Shown here one piece after another: positions 24,821 through 34,775 of a DNA stretch of 64,000 nucleotides. Positions within the stretch are counted from its first letter, which is position 1. Each line of letters opens with the position of its first letter. Both the position numbers and the translations under genes were made by a program. The stretch spans positions 124,001 to 188,000 of the forward strand of contig JAGBJI010000008.1 in NCBI GenBank assembly GCA_017934545.1, given 5' to 3'. Origin of the DNA: Bacteroidales bacterium (GTDB taxonomy: Bacteria; Bacteroidota; Bacteroidia; Bacteroidales; P3). The notes below the pieces were generated by a model. It saw only the letters and a list, made by a program, of their open reading frames with translations. It was not told where the DNA came from and searched no databases.

Positions 24821-26362
24821 ATGAAGCGGATAAGAGGGGCTGTTTTAATATTTTTATCTTTATTTACTGCAGAACTTTATTCGCAAAATCAGATAGAATA
24901 TCGTTCGGACTTCGGGTATGTTTACCCTGAAAGTCCGGACGAAATTGTTTTGACACGCAACGTTGTTTTTACCCACAAAGGTATGGTAATGTATTGCGAC
25001 AGTGCCGTGTATAATCAAAAGGAAAACTATTTCTTTGCGTATTATAATATACATATGTACCAAGATGACACCGTGCATCTTACGGGCGATATGCTGCAAT
25101 ATTTCGGTAATGACAAAACTGGTATGTTGAGCGGAAATAACAACAAGGTAACCCTTGAAGACGGCGACATCACCATGCAGACCGATTATCTGTTGCTTGA
25201 CCGCAATGACAACACAGTCCGTTATTTGAGCGGGGCTGATATTTGGGACAAAGAAAACACGCTTACAAGCAAGACGGGTATATATTTCATTGATGATAAA
25301 TATTTTAACTTTGTCAATCAGGTGGAGATGACGTCCAAAGACGGTAACATGTTGACCGATACTTTGTTTTACTATACCAAAACAAAAGAAGCGGAATTTT
25401 TCGGTCCGACAACTATCCTTGACAATGATTCTACAAAGATAGAAGCCTTGCAGGGAAAATATAATTCAAAGACCGAAGAGTTTTCGTCATATTCTTCGGC
25501 AAACATTTATACCAAAGACAAATACATGAAAGCCGATACCGTTTATTACCACAAAAAAGACAAAAACGGTTATGCCTACGGACAGGTTTATGTGCAGGAT
25601 ACTGTCAACGATATGTATTTAAACTGCGATTCAGTGGTTTTGCAAACCGTAGACACCGTATCTTCGGCTTTTATAACGGGACGGCTGACAATACGTCAGG
25701 TTGACGGAAAGGACACTTTGTATTTTCATTCCGATACGGTTAATGTCATAATGGATACAAGTTTTGACGTTAAACGGATATATGCTTACAAGCATTGCAA
25801 ATTTTACCGTGAAGACATGCAGGGAGCATGCGAACATGCCGTTTACGACCGCAGCGATTCTTCGTTGACGATGACTTTACGTCCTGTGCTGTGGGCTGAA
25901 CAGGCTCAACTTACGTCAGACACCATTATAATGTATACCGACGAAAAGGAAGTGAAAACCCTTTACATGCAACCCAACACCTTTATAGTTCAGAATTCCG
26001 ATACCAATACCGAAGAGTTTTTCAATCAGGTGAGCGGAGGCAACCTTATAGGTTATTTCAATAAGAACAAATTGTACTATGCCGAGATTTACGGCAATAC
26101 CAAAAGTATCTATTTCCTTTGGGACGAGAACAAAAAAAGCAAGATAAAGAAACTGACGGGAGTAAACATAGGAACAAGCAAAAACCTGCATCTTTATTTC
26201 AAAAGAGGCAAGCTGACAAAGATGTCAGCCATAAAAGACCCTGAATTTTTTATGGACAGTTATCAAAATACAGACGAAAACGAACGGCGTTTAAAAGGGT
26301 TTATATATTCTGAAAGTGACAGACCTGTCACACCGTATGACATATATGTCCACCGTAAATGA
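24821..26362 (+). CDS. OstA/LptA-like periplasmic protein
   Basis: A 513-residue exported protein (signal peptide MKRIRGAVLIFLSLFTAELYS) made of many short beta turns of the OstA/LptA jellyroll type (VVFTHKGMVMYCDSAVYNQKENYFFAYYNIHMYQDDTVHLTGDMLQYFGN and later repeats). LptA-type proteins form a bridge carrying lipopolysaccharide across the periplasm. Bacteroidota encode this longer OstA-like form. The C-terminus carries no barrel, so it is not LptD. Confidence 0.8.
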   Translation: MKRIRGAVLIFLSLFTAELYSQNQIEYRSDFGYVYPESPDEIVLTRNVVFTHKGMVMYCDSAVYNQKENYFFAYYNIHMYQDDTVHLTGDMLQYFGNDKTGMLSGNNNKVTLEDGDITMQTDYLLLDRNDNTVRYLSGADIWDKENTLTSKTGIYFIDDKYFNFVNQVEMTSKDGNMLTDTLFYYTKTKEAEFFGPTTILDNDSTKIEALQGKYNSKTEEFSSYSSANIYTKDKYMKADTVYYHKKDKNGYAYGQVYVQDTVNDMYLNCDSVVLQTVDTVSSAFITGRLTIRQVDGKDTLYFHSDTVNVIMDTSFDVKRIYAYKHCKFYREDMQGACEHAVYDRSDSSLTMTLRPVLWAEQAQLTSDTIIMYTDEKEVKTLYMQPNTFIVQNSDTNTEEFFNQVSGGNLIGYFNKNKLYYAEIYGNTKSIYFLWDENKKSKIKKLTGVNIGTSKNLHLYFKRGKLTKMSAIKDPEFFMDSYQNTDENERRLKGFIYSESDRPVTPYDIYVHRK

Positions 26363-26403
26363 CACCTTGTCATAAAATATATTTCATGGAATGATTTTTG
26401 GCT

Positions 26404-27018
26404 ATGGCACAACTAAATTTTAAAATATTTAAAAAGATGAAAGATAAGAACATAAAAGAGAATACAGACAAACAAGCACAGCAAACGCAAAACATTGAAA
26501 CCGAAGAAACGCAACAAACTCAAACACCGCAAGACCAACCTGCAGAACAAGAAACCCAAGAGGACAAAGTAGAATCCATGGGAGTAAAACTTGCGGAAAT
26601 CAACGAGAAATACTTACGTTTGTATTCAGAATTTGAAAATTACAGAAAACGTACTTCAAAAGAAAAGATAGAACTTATATCCAATGCAAGCGAAGAGATG
26701 ATAAAAGATTTGCTGCCTGTTTTGGACGATTATCAAAGGGCGTTGGACGCAATTGATAAGATGGAAAACCAACAGGACAAACAGACTTTTGAGGGTTTGA
26801 CACTGATATATAAAAAGTTCTATTCTGTATTGGAAAACAGAGGTTTGAAACCTATAAACGCAATAGGTGAGGTATTTGACGAAAATCTTCACGACGCCAT
26901 AGCACAACTGCCTGCACCTAAACCCGAAGACAAAGGCAAGGTTTTAGACGAAACCACCAAGGGATATTATTTGAATGACAAGGTTATAAGGTATTCAAAA
27001 GTTGTTGTGGCGATATAA
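26404..27018 (+). CDS. grpE: Nucleotide exchange factor GrpE
   Basis: A GrpE protein of about 204 residues. The first 60 residues are Gln/Glu/Thr-rich and disordered. Then come the long dimer helix (KLAEINEKYLRLYSEFENYRKRTSKEKIELI) and the C-terminal beta domain (VFDENLHDAIAQLPAP, GYYLNDKVIRYSKVVV). It releases ADP from DnaK. ATG 26404 gives the longest sensible start; ATG 26437 (MKDKNIKEN) is an equally good alternative. It lies 19 bp upstream of dnaJ. Confidence 0.95.
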   Translation: MAQLNFKIFKKMKDKNIKENTDKQAQQTQNIETEETQQTQTPQDQPAEQETQEDKVESMGVKLAEINEKYLRLYSEFENYRKRTSKEKIELISNASEEMIKDLLPVLDDYQRALDAIDKMENQQDKQTFEGLTLIYKKFYSVLENRGLKPINAIGEVFDENLHDAIAQLPAPKPEDKGKVLDETTKGYYLNDKVIRYSKVVVAI

Positions 27019-27037
27019 ATACGGTAAATGATTGATT

Positions 27038-28216
27038 ATGGCTAAAAGAGATTATTATGAAGTCTTGGGTGTAAGCAAGAATGCATCCGAAGATGAATTG
27101 AAGAAAGCGTATAGGAAGTTAGCATTGAAATACCATCCCGACCGCAATCCGGGAGATAAGGAAGCGGAAGAAAAATTCAAGGAAGCGGCGGAAGCCTATA
27201 GTGTTTTAAGTGATAAGGACAAGAGGGCAAGATATGACCAATTCGGCGAAGCGGGATTAGGCGACAACGGAGGCTTCGGCGGAGCGGGAATGAATATGGA
27301 CGACATATTCTCTATGTTCGGCGATTTGTTCGGCGGACACGGAGGAGGTTTCGGTGGTTTCGGCGGATTTGACTTCGGCGGATTCGGAGGCTCTTCCCGT
27401 TCTTCGCAACGGCGGCGTGTAAACAAAGGTTCCAACCTGCGGATAAGGTTGAAGATGACTTTGGAAGATATAGCCAACGGTGTTGAAAAGAAAATAAAAG
27501 TCAATAAATACATTCCTTGCAAAGACTGCGGCGGCTCTGGGGCAAGACAAGGCAGCGGCATGGACACATGTCCTCAATGTCACGGCAGCGGAGTGGTTAT
27601 ACAGACCCAACGCACCATCTTGGGACAGATGCAGACACAAAGCGTTTGCCCTACATGTGCAGGAGAGGGAAAGATAATCAAGGACAAATGTCCTAATTGC
27701 CACGGCGACGGAATAGTAAAAGGCGAAGAAATCATCTCCATCAACATTCCTGCGGGAGTACAGGACGGAATGCAGTTGTCGTTCTCGGGCAAAGGCAACG
27801 CTGGGGCAAGAAACGGAGTTGCAGGCGATTTGATTGTTTCCATAGAAGAAGTTAAGCACGACCAATTCGAACGCAACGGCAACGATTTGTGCTTGCAGAC
27901 CTATATAACATTCCCTCAGGCAGTGGAAGGAACAACCATTGAAGTACCGACGCTTTCGGGCAAGGTTAAGTTCAAAATAGAACAAGGTATGCCTTCGGGT
28001 AAGATATACAGATTAAGAGGTAAAGGATTGCCCGATTTCAACAATCCGTACAGCAAAGGCGACTTACTGGTAAGGGTTGACGTATGGGTACCGAAGAATA
28101 CGACTAAACAGGAGAGGGAAGTGCTGGACAAATTGGAAACCTTTGACAATTTTAAACCGAACCCTACGCAAAAAGACAAATCATTCTTTGATAAGATGAA
28201 GGATATATTCAGTTAA
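27038..28216 (+). CDS. dnaJ: Chaperone DnaJ
   Basis: A 392-residue full-length (type I) DnaJ: J domain 1-70 with HPD (YHPDRNPGD), a Gly/Phe-rich linker, four CxxCxGxG-type zinc repeats ([32 protein letters not shown]) and the C-terminal substrate-binding domain. It stimulates DnaK ATPase and delivers substrates. ATG 27038 is chosen over an upstream in-frame TTG because [12 protein letters not shown] is the standard start. A terminator follows. Confidence 0.97.
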   Translation: MAKRDYYEVLGVSKNASEDELKKAYRKLALKYHPDRNPGDKEAEEKFKEAAEAYSVLSDKDKRARYDQFGEAGLGDNGGFGGAGMNMDDIFSMFGDLFGGHGGGFGGFGGFDFGGFGGSSRSSQRRRVNKGSNLRIRLKMTLEDIANGVEKKIKVNKYIPCKDCGGSGARQGSGMDTCPQCHGSGVVIQTQRTILGQMQTQSVCPTCAGEGKIIKDKCPNCHGDGIVKGEEIISINIPAGVQDGMQLSFSGKGNAGARNGVAGDLIVSIEEVKHDQFERNGNDLCLQTYITFPQAVEGTTIEVPTLSGKVKFKIEQGMPSGKIYRLRGKGLPDFNNPYSKGDLLVRVDVWVPKNTTKQEREVLDKLETFDNFKPNPTQKDKSFFDKMKDIFS

Positions 28217-28268
28217 GAAACTCATTTTTTTTCATTTTTTTTATTATTTTAACATATATTTATTTGGA

Positions 28269-28300
28269 TTTGCGGTATGAACAATGCCGCAAATTTTTTT
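28269..28300 (+). terminator. Intrinsic terminator of grpE-dnaJ
   Basis: TTTGCGGTAT (28269-28278) pairs with ATGCCGCAAA (28284-28293) with one G-U and a 5-nt loop, followed by seven T. Confidence 0.88.
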
Positions 28301-28406
28301 ACTATGAATTTTTATTGTCATGAACTCAAACTTTAATTTCCGTCAAAATAATACCTGTTATTACGTAAAATTAAAAGTATTTGATAATAAATCAATTACG
28401 CAAGAC

Positions 28407-28652
28407 TGACACACATGACACACATTGGCACACTTATTTTCTATTAAAGATTTTTTATCAAAATAGATTTATATAAAAATAGTGTGTCAATGTGTGCCAC
28501 TTTTGTAAAATATTAATTGACAATATATTATAAAAAACAGATGTGTGTCAGAAATGTGTCAGCAAAAAACCGACAAAAAATCCCAACCTCTCAAAAATAA
28601 ATTCAGAAAACAAAAAATCCTTTTCAGAAAAGAAAAAATTGTTTTCTGAAAA
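28407..28652. repeat. Dispersed repeat family A, copy 2
   Basis: This matches the repeat at 7043-7293 over its whole length: GACACAC units at 28408-28423, inner arm to 28433, the conserved AT-rich loop, GTGTGTCAATGTGTGCCA at 28482-28499, outer GTGTGTC units at 28543-28560, and TTTTCWGAAAA palindromes at 28621-28631 and 28642-28652. The outer left units (GGCACAC in copy 1, GACACAC here) change together with the outer right units (GTGTGCC to GTGTGTC). No vapE gene is nearby. The rest of the 28301-29049 gap contains a short direct repeat (GCAGTGGTGATGT twice, about 28713-28752). Confidence 0.85.
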
Positions 28653-28933
28653 GAGAAAAACGTAATGTCTTTGGACTACGGTAAAGTGAAAAAAAAAACG
28701 AAAATGAAATACTGTTAGGCAGTGGTGATGTGATTGGGGGCAGTGGTGATGTTCAGTGTTGTAAGGATAAAATGGGATTGGGGAGGAAGTAAATGTATTA
28801 GTAGCGGTGGTGGATTGGCTTAAAACGTTGTATGTGTCTGACGGAAAGAAAGAAAATATATATGCGGATTGTGTTTTTGCAAAAACGAAAATTGGGAAAA
28901 TGGATTAAAATTTAAAGAATTTCGGCTTATATG

Positions 28934-28964
28934 TCTGAAAATTCAAAAATAATTTGTAATTTTG
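28934..28964 (+). promoter_or_regulatory. Promoter of the phospho-signalling operon
   Basis: TCTG at 28934-28937 (three of four bases of TTTG), a 19-bp spacer and TAATTTTG at 28957-28964. Predicted start near 28968, leader about 82 nt. Confidence 0.6.
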
Positions 28965-29049
28965 TGGTTGCAATTGTGCAGGCATAACTTTAGGCATTTG
29001 ATTATTTTCAATCTTTTAATCATTTGCCGTACAAATAAACTGATATTAG

Positions 29050-29771
29050 ATGAGATGCAATAACTGCGGATGGAACAATCCGGATACAAGTGCGGTCTGC
29101 GAAAAATGCAAGGCACCGCTTACACCACAAAACAATTACAATGCGGATTTAAACAGCCCGAACGCCGAAAATTATAGGGGGGGGGAATTCCGCAACAACT
29201 AAACGGAACTGTCAATGAGTTAAGTTCATTCAGCGAACCGCACATAGCGGACAAGACAGTTAACGAAGATTTTGCCGAAAATACTTCTGACAGATGTCCG
29301 AAATGCGGATACAAATTAAGAAGCGGTGTGACTATATGTCCTAATTGCCGCACCGTGATTTCGGAAAGTAAAAACAAGCAGCCAAAACCGCAGCAGGAGG
29401 TTAAAAATCCCTTCGCATCACCTGCAAATAACGGCTCTTCGCAACCGTTGCAAAGAAACAAAACGGTCACACCTTGGCAACAAACAGGTAAAAAATTTTC
29501 TTTAAAGATGATACCCCATGAAAATGAGGGTGAGTATGATTCTATTACGTATCAGGGAGAACAAACCGTATTGAACCGAGCCAATACCGAGCATAATAAC
29601 ATGTACATAACCTCCAAACAACAGGCGGTTATAGTCAATGAAAACGGCAAATGGTACATAGAAGATAAGAGCGAATTGCAGACAACTTATCTTTATGTAA
29701 GCGGCAAAAGGGAAATTCATTCCGGCGATATAATCTTGTTAGGCAACAGAAGGTTTATCTTTGAAGAGTAG
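29050..29771 (+). CDS. Zinc-ribbon and FHA-domain protein, frame broken at a G9 tract (phase-variable candidate)
   Basis: ATG 29050 opens with a zinc ribbon (RCNNCGWNNPDTSAVCEKCKAPL). At 29177-29185 a run of nine G shifts the frame into TAA at 29200. One G more, or two fewer, joins it to the downstream frame. That frame carries a second zinc ribbon (RCPKCGYKLRSGVTICPNCRTVI), a Pro/Gln linker and a C-terminal FHA-like domain (TVLNRANTEHNNMYITSKQQAVIVNENGKWYIED, IHSGDIILLGNRRFIFEE), ending at 29771. The intact protein would be about 240 residues. FHA domains bind phosphothreonine, fitting the kinases downstream. As sequenced the gene is OFF, or the run length is an assembly error. It ends 5 bp before the kinase gene. 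Confidence 0.75.
29177..29185. repeat. Homopolymer G9 inside the zinc-ribbon/FHA gene
   Basis: Nine consecutive G between the first zinc ribbon and the rest of the gene, directly responsible for the frame change. Only one other G run of this size (ten, at 9444-9453) was seen in the window. Confidence 0.95.
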
Positions 29772-29776
29772 GACAT

Positions 29777-31075
29777 ATGCCTGAAAGGATTGTCAACAGA
29801 TGTGATTTTGCAAAGGGAGATTATATCAACGAATATTTTATAGACAAGACCTTGGGAGAGGGGTCTTTCGGTAAAGTATTCAAAGTAAAAGATAAGCATA
29901 ATCAGTTTTATGCTTTGAAATTGCTTAAACTGTGGGAAGTACACCCCGATATACGCGGCTCTTTGTTGGACAGGTTTGAAATGGAATTTGAAACAGGAAA
30001 AATACAAAGTGATTATCTTGTCCATTCCTACAGTTATGGCTATGCGGAAGGCAATCCTTATATAATTATGGAGTTCTGTCCGAACGGCGATTTGATAAAT
30101 ATGTCGCAAAAACGGCGTTTGGATTATGTCAAAGTGGCACGTCAGGTGCTTTACGGGTTGAACGATTTACACAAATGCGGAAAAGTCCACCGTGATTTAA
30201 AGCCCGAAAACGTGTTGGTTAAGCAGGACGGCAATTTTGCGTTGACGGATTTCGGCATATCGGGTGACAGAAACAAACGGATGACCGAAAGAAACATATT
30301 GGGCAAGCCCCAGCAAATTTTCGGTACCTATGCATACATGCCGCCCGAGCAGGTAAACCCGAAGAAAAATGCAACGGTTCTGCCGACAACGGATATATTT
30401 TCGTTCGGAGTTATGATGTATCAGTTGATTGCAGGAAAATTGCCATTCGGAACACTTAACGACGACAACGATTTGGCGGTATACCTAAAGAACGGTAAGA
30501 CGGGAAATTGGGATAGAAACGCATTGCGGAGCGGAAGTAATACTGCGGAATGGGAAAAAATCATATCGGGTTGTCTTGTACCTGATTTCAGAAACAGACT
30601 GCAAACAACCAACGATGTTATTTCTCTGTTGCCTGCGGCGTCTTATGCAGAAAACCGCAATGTTTACGGCAATGCTAACATCAATATAGACAATATTAAA
30701 AACGGACTGATGCTCCGTGTGATGCAGGGCGAGGAATACGGCAAAGTGTACAGGTTGGACGACATTGCAAAGGCAAATGACAGATGTGTTTTGAGAGTGG
30801 GACGTGACGATGTGGGAGTTGATAACGACATAACCATAACAGAACACCAAAGTTGTTATATATCACGCAAACATTGCACCTTGGAATTGGATGAATTTAC
30901 GGGTCTTTGGTATATAAGGGACGGACAATGGGACGGATATTCATCGTCCAATTGGAAATTGTCAATGAACGGCACTTATTTAAACTCAAGGGAAGTGTCT
31001 TCTGATGGCTTGTGTATAACCGTAGGTGATATAATTTCCATAGGTGACACCAAATTAAGAGTAGAAGGATATTAA
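29777..31075 (+). CDS. Ser/Thr protein kinase with C-terminal FHA domain
   Basis: A 432-residue cytoplasmic Hanks-type kinase. It has the Gly loop GEGSFGKVF (27-35), ATP-contacting Lys48 (YALK), catalytic HRDLKPEN (Asp about 140), DFG (about 158), and PPE in place of APE. From about residue 310 an FHA domain follows (LRVGRDDVG, CYISRKHCTLELDE, MNGTYLNSREV, VGDIISIGD). All catalytic residues are present. A kinase fused to a phosphothreonine-reading domain is suited to autophosphorylation-dependent docking. Second gene of the operon; no membrane segment. Confidence 0.92.
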   Translation: MPERIVNRCDFAKGDYINEYFIDKTLGEGSFGKVFKVKDKHNQFYALKLLKLWEVHPDIRGSLLDRFEMEFETGKIQSDYLVHSYSYGYAEGNPYIIMEFCPNGDLINMSQKRRLDYVKVARQVLYGLNDLHKCGKVHRDLKPENVLVKQDGNFALTDFGISGDRNKRMTERNILGKPQQIFGTYAYMPPEQVNPKKNATVLPTTDIFSFGVMMYQLIAGKLPFGTLNDDNDLAVYLKNGKTGNWDRNALRSGSNTAEWEKIISGCLVPDFRNRLQTTNDVISLLPAASYAENRNVYGNANINIDNIKNGLMLRVMQGEEYGKVYRLDDIAKANDRCVLRVGRDDVGVDNDITITEHQSCYISRKHCTLELDEFTGLWYIRDGQWDGYSSSNWKLSMNGTYLNSREVSSDGLCITVGDIISIGDTKLRVEGY

Positions 31076-31099
31076 TATAAAAACAAAAACAATTAACAT

Positions 31100-32560
31100 A
31101 TGCAAACACAGGCATACAAGAGAACGGTTTCGGGTTCAATAGGAGCGGGTGTAGGTTCGCTGTTCGCTCCAAACGGAAGAACATATTATATCTTGGAACA
31201 CAGGGTTTCAAGCAAGTATCATAAGGCGGGTGAAAGCCAGCAGATAATTGTCAACCAAATAGAGTTGGGACGTGCAGCTGAATGTCAGGTGCGTTTTGAC
31301 GAAAGTTTTGCAACGGTTTCACGGCGTCATGCCGCAATAGTTAAAGACGGCAACAATTGGAAATTGGTTCAGTTATCCAAGACGAATTCTACGTTTTTGA
31401 ACGGTCAGAAGATAAGTACGGAATGGTATCTGCAGAACGGAGATGAGATACAATTGTCGGTAAACGGACCTAAATTAGGATTCATTGTTCCGACAGGCAA
31501 ACAGGCATCGGTAGGAAGCATAGGTTTGTCAAGACGTTTAAGTCTTTTCAGGCAACAAGCGTTGCGTCCTTACAGAAGAGCGTTGACGGCATTGAGTATT
31601 TTACTGGTTTTGGCTATCGGTTGCGGTATAGGATATTCCATATATTTCAGCAACGACTTTACAAACAAACTTGCCAAAGTGGATAAAAGGTATGTGGAAT
31701 TGTTTAAACATGTAAAATTGCAGGATAAAAAGATAGATGCTTGGAAAAAGAACGCACCGCGAATCAGCGGAGGCTCAAGCGGAACCGTAGTAAACGGTGT
31801 TAATTTGGACGAAGCGAAGAAAGATATATATTTTTTGATGGCTGCTGCATATATAGAGTTAGACGGAGAGAAAAAACAGTTCACCGGATGGACAGGCACG
31901 GGATTTTTGCTTAACGACGGCAGCTTTGTGACGGCACGTCATTGTGTTGAAGGTTGGTTTTATGATTTTTCGGACAATGAAATTATGGCAGCCAATGTGT
32001 TGACAACTACATACCCTGATAACGTTAAAGTTTATTCTGAAATAAGAGCTATGAATATGGAAGGCAAGGAAATACGTCTTACAAGCAAACAATTCAAAAT
32101 AGACAGAAGCCGCGATTCCAAACAAGTGGCACAGACAGACGAAAACGGTAATCCTCTTTATATCCGTGTAGTTGTGCCTGACAAAACGGCTTGGGGCGGA
32201 GATTGGGCTGTAGCAAAAACATCATTGAAAGGCAGATTGACCGCTGACTATGAATTGAGTGCTAACTTGAAAGCAGGAACCAAACTTATATTGTTAGGAT
32301 TTCCTAGAACATTGGGAGTCGGTGACGGTCAACAGAGCATAATAGAACCTATATATAATTCATTGGAAGTTGCAAGAAACGGATTGAACGAATCAAGATG
32401 TATAATGACAACATCGGGTTCGGACCACGGTAACAGCGGCGGACCTGTATTAGTTTCGGGCAAAAGCGGAAAACTTTCCGTTGTTGGAATCGTATCACGC
32501 GGTGATGCAAAAAGCGAACATTATAATCATATGGTACCTGTGTATAACATACAAAAATAA
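31100..32560 (+). CDS. FHA domain - transmembrane - trypsin-like serine protease
   Basis: A 486-residue protein. An N-terminal FHA domain (about 45-125; IELGRAAECQVRFDESFATVSRRHAAIV, TNSTFLNGQKI) is followed by a basic stretch and one transmembrane helix (about 161-184, ALTALSILLVLAIGCGIGYS). The C-terminal part is a chymotrypsin-fold protease with an apparently complete triad: His281 (TARHCVEG), Asp368 (GGDWAVAK) and Ser446 (DHGNSGGPV). The predicted topology puts FHA in the cytoplasm and the protease in the periplasm. An inside phospho-signal could therefore control a protease outside (inference). I know no characterised protein with this architecture. Confidence 0.88.
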   Translation: MQTQAYKRTVSGSIGAGVGSLFAPNGRTYYILEHRVSSKYHKAGESQQIIVNQIELGRAAECQVRFDESFATVSRRHAAIVKDGNNWKLVQLSKTNSTFLNGQKISTEWYLQNGDEIQLSVNGPKLGFIVPTGKQASVGSIGLSRRLSLFRQQALRPYRRALTALSILLVLAIGCGIGYSIYFSNDFTNKLAKVDKRYVELFKHVKLQDKKIDAWKKNAPRISGGSSGTVVNGVNLDEAKKDIYFLMAAAYIELDGEKKQFTGWTGTGFLLNDGSFVTARHCVEGWFYDFSDNEIMAANVLTTTYPDNVKVYSEIRAMNMEGKEIRLTSKQFKIDRSRDSKQVAQTDENGNPLYIRVVVPDKTAWGGDWAVAKTSLKGRLTADYELSANLKAGTKLILLGFPRTLGVGDGQQSIIEPIYNSLEVARNGLNESRCIMTTSGSDHGNSGGPVLVSGKSGKLSVVGIVSRGDAKSEHYNHMVPVYNIQK

Positions 32561-32565
32561 AAAAA

Positions 32566-33438
32566 ATGAAGAAGATAATAGTTTTAATGGTGTCGGCATT
32601 CGTTGCATTTAATGCACAAAGCCAATTTGATTTGTCAAAGATTACTGCAAGCAGTGGTTCTCAAGATATGGTTAAACAGGCAATACATGACGGTTTTTAT
32701 ATAGTCCGAACTGATTTTGCTCTGCACGATGCAAACGGTGAGGAATTCGTATACCCTGACAAAAATTATTGGGGAAGGTCGTATTCACTTGCAATCAAAA
32801 CAGAATTGGGATTGGTTTTGACAGACCATATCAAGCAACCGTGGTTATATAATAAGGAATCGGTATTTGATGCAGGACGTTATACTCCGTTTGTTCAATC
32901 GATTCAGTATATTGCATTGGGAGATTCCATTTACAAAGAATTGCACATGGATAATTTGGCAACGATTGAAAATCTTTATACAATAAAGTACGGCAGCGAT
33001 GATAAATTTGTAATAAACCACAACAAAGAAAATCAAAAAGGATGGATAGTTTGGTTTTTGTCCAATGAGGATTTGTCAAATTTGCCTGATACTTCCGTCG
33101 TACCGACACAGATTTCCACTTATATAAAGGAGTTGGATTTTTCAAAAGATACTGTATTTACTTTATCCAAGAATGATAAAGATTTGATTAAAGATAAAAC
33201 CGTGTTGGGCGGATGTTATTTTGAACCTGTTGTAACGGGAGTCGGACAGTTGTCTTTTAAGTTGTCGGGCGTTTTATATATGAACAGCAATGAACAATGG
33301 CAGATGCAATCAATGATAAAAGACAAAAAACATAAAGCACGTCCTGTTATAGTTCCACAACAAGTAAAACCCGTTGCACCTGCAGCACCTGTTGCTCCTC
33401 AACCGGTGAGCAGAGATAACAAGAATAGAAAGAATTAA
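32566..33438 (+). CDS. Exported protein of unknown function
   Basis: A 290-residue protein with a signal peptide (MKKIIVLMVSAFVAFNAQS) and no lipobox. The middle is mixed alpha/beta with no motif I recognise. The C-terminus (about 260-290) is a Pro/Ala/Val-rich, basic tail (VKPVAPAAPVAPQPVSRDNKNRKN), probably a flexible periplasmic linker. It lies 5 bp after the membrane protease and 2 bp before the PP2C gene, so it is an integral part of the operon, possibly a substrate or regulator of the protease (inference). Confidence 0.75.
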   Translation: MKKIIVLMVSAFVAFNAQSQFDLSKITASSGSQDMVKQAIHDGFYIVRTDFALHDANGEEFVYPDKNYWGRSYSLAIKTELGLVLTDHIKQPWLYNKESVFDAGRYTPFVQSIQYIALGDSIYKELHMDNLATIENLYTIKYGSDDKFVINHNKENQKGWIVWFLSNEDLSNLPDTSVVPTQISTYIKELDFSKDTVFTLSKNDKDLIKDKTVLGGCYFEPVVTGVGQLSFKLSGVLYMNSNEQWQMQSMIKDKKHKARPVIVPQQVKPVAPAAPVAPQPVSRDNKNRKN

Positions 33439-33440
33439 TT

Positions 33441-34775
33441 ATGGAAAAGATAAAATTCATAATGGCCGCCAAGACCGATGTGGGATTGGAAAGGACCAAC
33501 AATGAAGACAATTTTCAGGTTACAAGCAACCTTGAAGACAATCAATGGACATGGCTTAACGATGAACAGTGTACATTGTCCGAAAAAGGAATTTTGTTGG
33601 CAGTTGCCGACGGAATGGGAGGCATGAATGCGGGGGAAGTAGCCTCGGAAATTGCCATCAATACTATAAAAGATTATTTTAAAGAGGACAAGCTGACAAA
33701 GGATGTCTTAAAAAATACAGACAGTATTAACAAATACATGAAGACGGCTATTGTTGCAGCCGATTTGTGTATAAAACAAGCAGGACATCACAACCCAGAC
33801 TTAAGCGGTATGGGTACAACCATTGTTTTGGCATGGATAATAAAAGATAATCTTTATGTTGCATGGTGTGGTGACAGCAGAGCCTATGTTTACAACCCGG
33901 AGATAGGTTTGAACCAATTGAGCAAAGACCATTCTTATGTTCAGAAATTGGTTGACGAGGGTAAACTTTCAAAAGAAAATGCCTTTGACCATCCGAACAG
34001 CAATATTATAACCCGCAGTTTAGGTGATGTAAACCATACGGCAGTTCCTGATTGCTTAAACACTCCTTATAAATTGTGCAAGGACGACATTGTCATGCTT
34101 TGTACCGACGGTTTGAGCGGGATGATTCGCGATGAGCAAATACAATCAATCATTGAAGAAAACCAAAGCAGTATGTCAAATTGTATTGACGCATTGATAC
34201 AAGGTGCGTACGGCGGAGGAGGAGCTGACAACATAACCATAGCATTGTGCAAAATATTAACCGATACAAGCAATAAACCTGTAATGTTAAAACAAACGGC
34301 AAGCATAAAGCAGCCGAAGAAAAGTAAAGTTAAATTGTGGGTAATACTTGCTTGTTTGGTTGGGGTATTAGTCGGATTGGCAGTAGGTTATATTTATTTC
34401 AGCCAAATGTCTACACCGAAACAACCGAGTAAACCTTTGCAGGAGAAAACCAATACCGCAACTAAACATTTCGGACATACCAAAGAAGCAAACAGTACTG
34501 ACAGGAAAAACACTTCCGTAAAGACAGCGGATAAACAAAAACTCAATACCGCAAACAAACAAAAAACTGTTACAGGCGGTAAATCCGCAATAAAAGTTAC
34601 TAAACCTGCATCCGTAAATACGGACAATAACACGGAAAATGCTTCACAGCAGGAAAATACATCCAAAACCGTAACCCCTGTACCTGCAACCAAGAAAGTT
34701 ACGACTACGGTTCAGCAGGGTGCAACGCAAAATACAAACAAAAAAACTACAACACCTGTTAAGAAGAAACAATAA
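33441..34775 (+). CDS. PP2C-type Ser/Thr phosphatase with transmembrane helix
   Basis: A 444-residue protein. Residues 1-270 form a PPM/PP2C phosphatase with metal-binding motifs RTNNEDNF (about 18-25), VADGMGGMNAGE (about 55-66), SGMGTTIVLAWI, WCGDSRAYVY, ITRSLG, MLCTDGLSG and GGADNITIALC. One transmembrane helix follows (about 297-317, WVILACLVGVLVGLAVGYIY), then about 125 residues of Lys/Thr/Gln-rich low-complexity sequence, predicted periplasmic. It would reverse the action of the two kinases of the operon. Its stop overlaps the next start by 1 nt (TAATG). Confidence 0.92.
   Translation: MEKIKFIMAAKTDVGLERTNNEDNFQVTSNLEDNQWTWLNDEQCTLSEKGILLAVADGMGGMNAGEVASEIAINTIKDYFKEDKLTKDVLKNTDSINKYMKTAIVAADLCIKQAGHHNPDLSGMGTTIVLAWIIKDNLYVAWCGDSRAYVYNPEIGLNQLSKDHSYVQKLVDEGKLSKENAFDHPNSNIITRSLGDVNHTAVPDCLNTPYKLCKDDIVMLCTDGLSGMIRDEQIQSIIEENQSSMSNCIDALIQGAYGGGGADNITIALCKILTDTSNKPVMLKQTASIKQPKKSKVKLWVILACLVGVLVGLAVGYIYFSQMSTPKQPSKPLQEKTNTATKHFGHTKEANSTDRKNTSVKTADKQKLNTANKQKTVTGGKSAIKVTKPASVNTDNNTENASQQENTSKTVTPVPATKKVTTTVQQGATQNTNKKTTTPVKKKQ

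Noticed and set aside
27257-27985. Minus-strand open frame of 242 codons inside dnaJ
   Set aside because: Shadow of dnaJ, created by its Gly- and Cys-rich codons.
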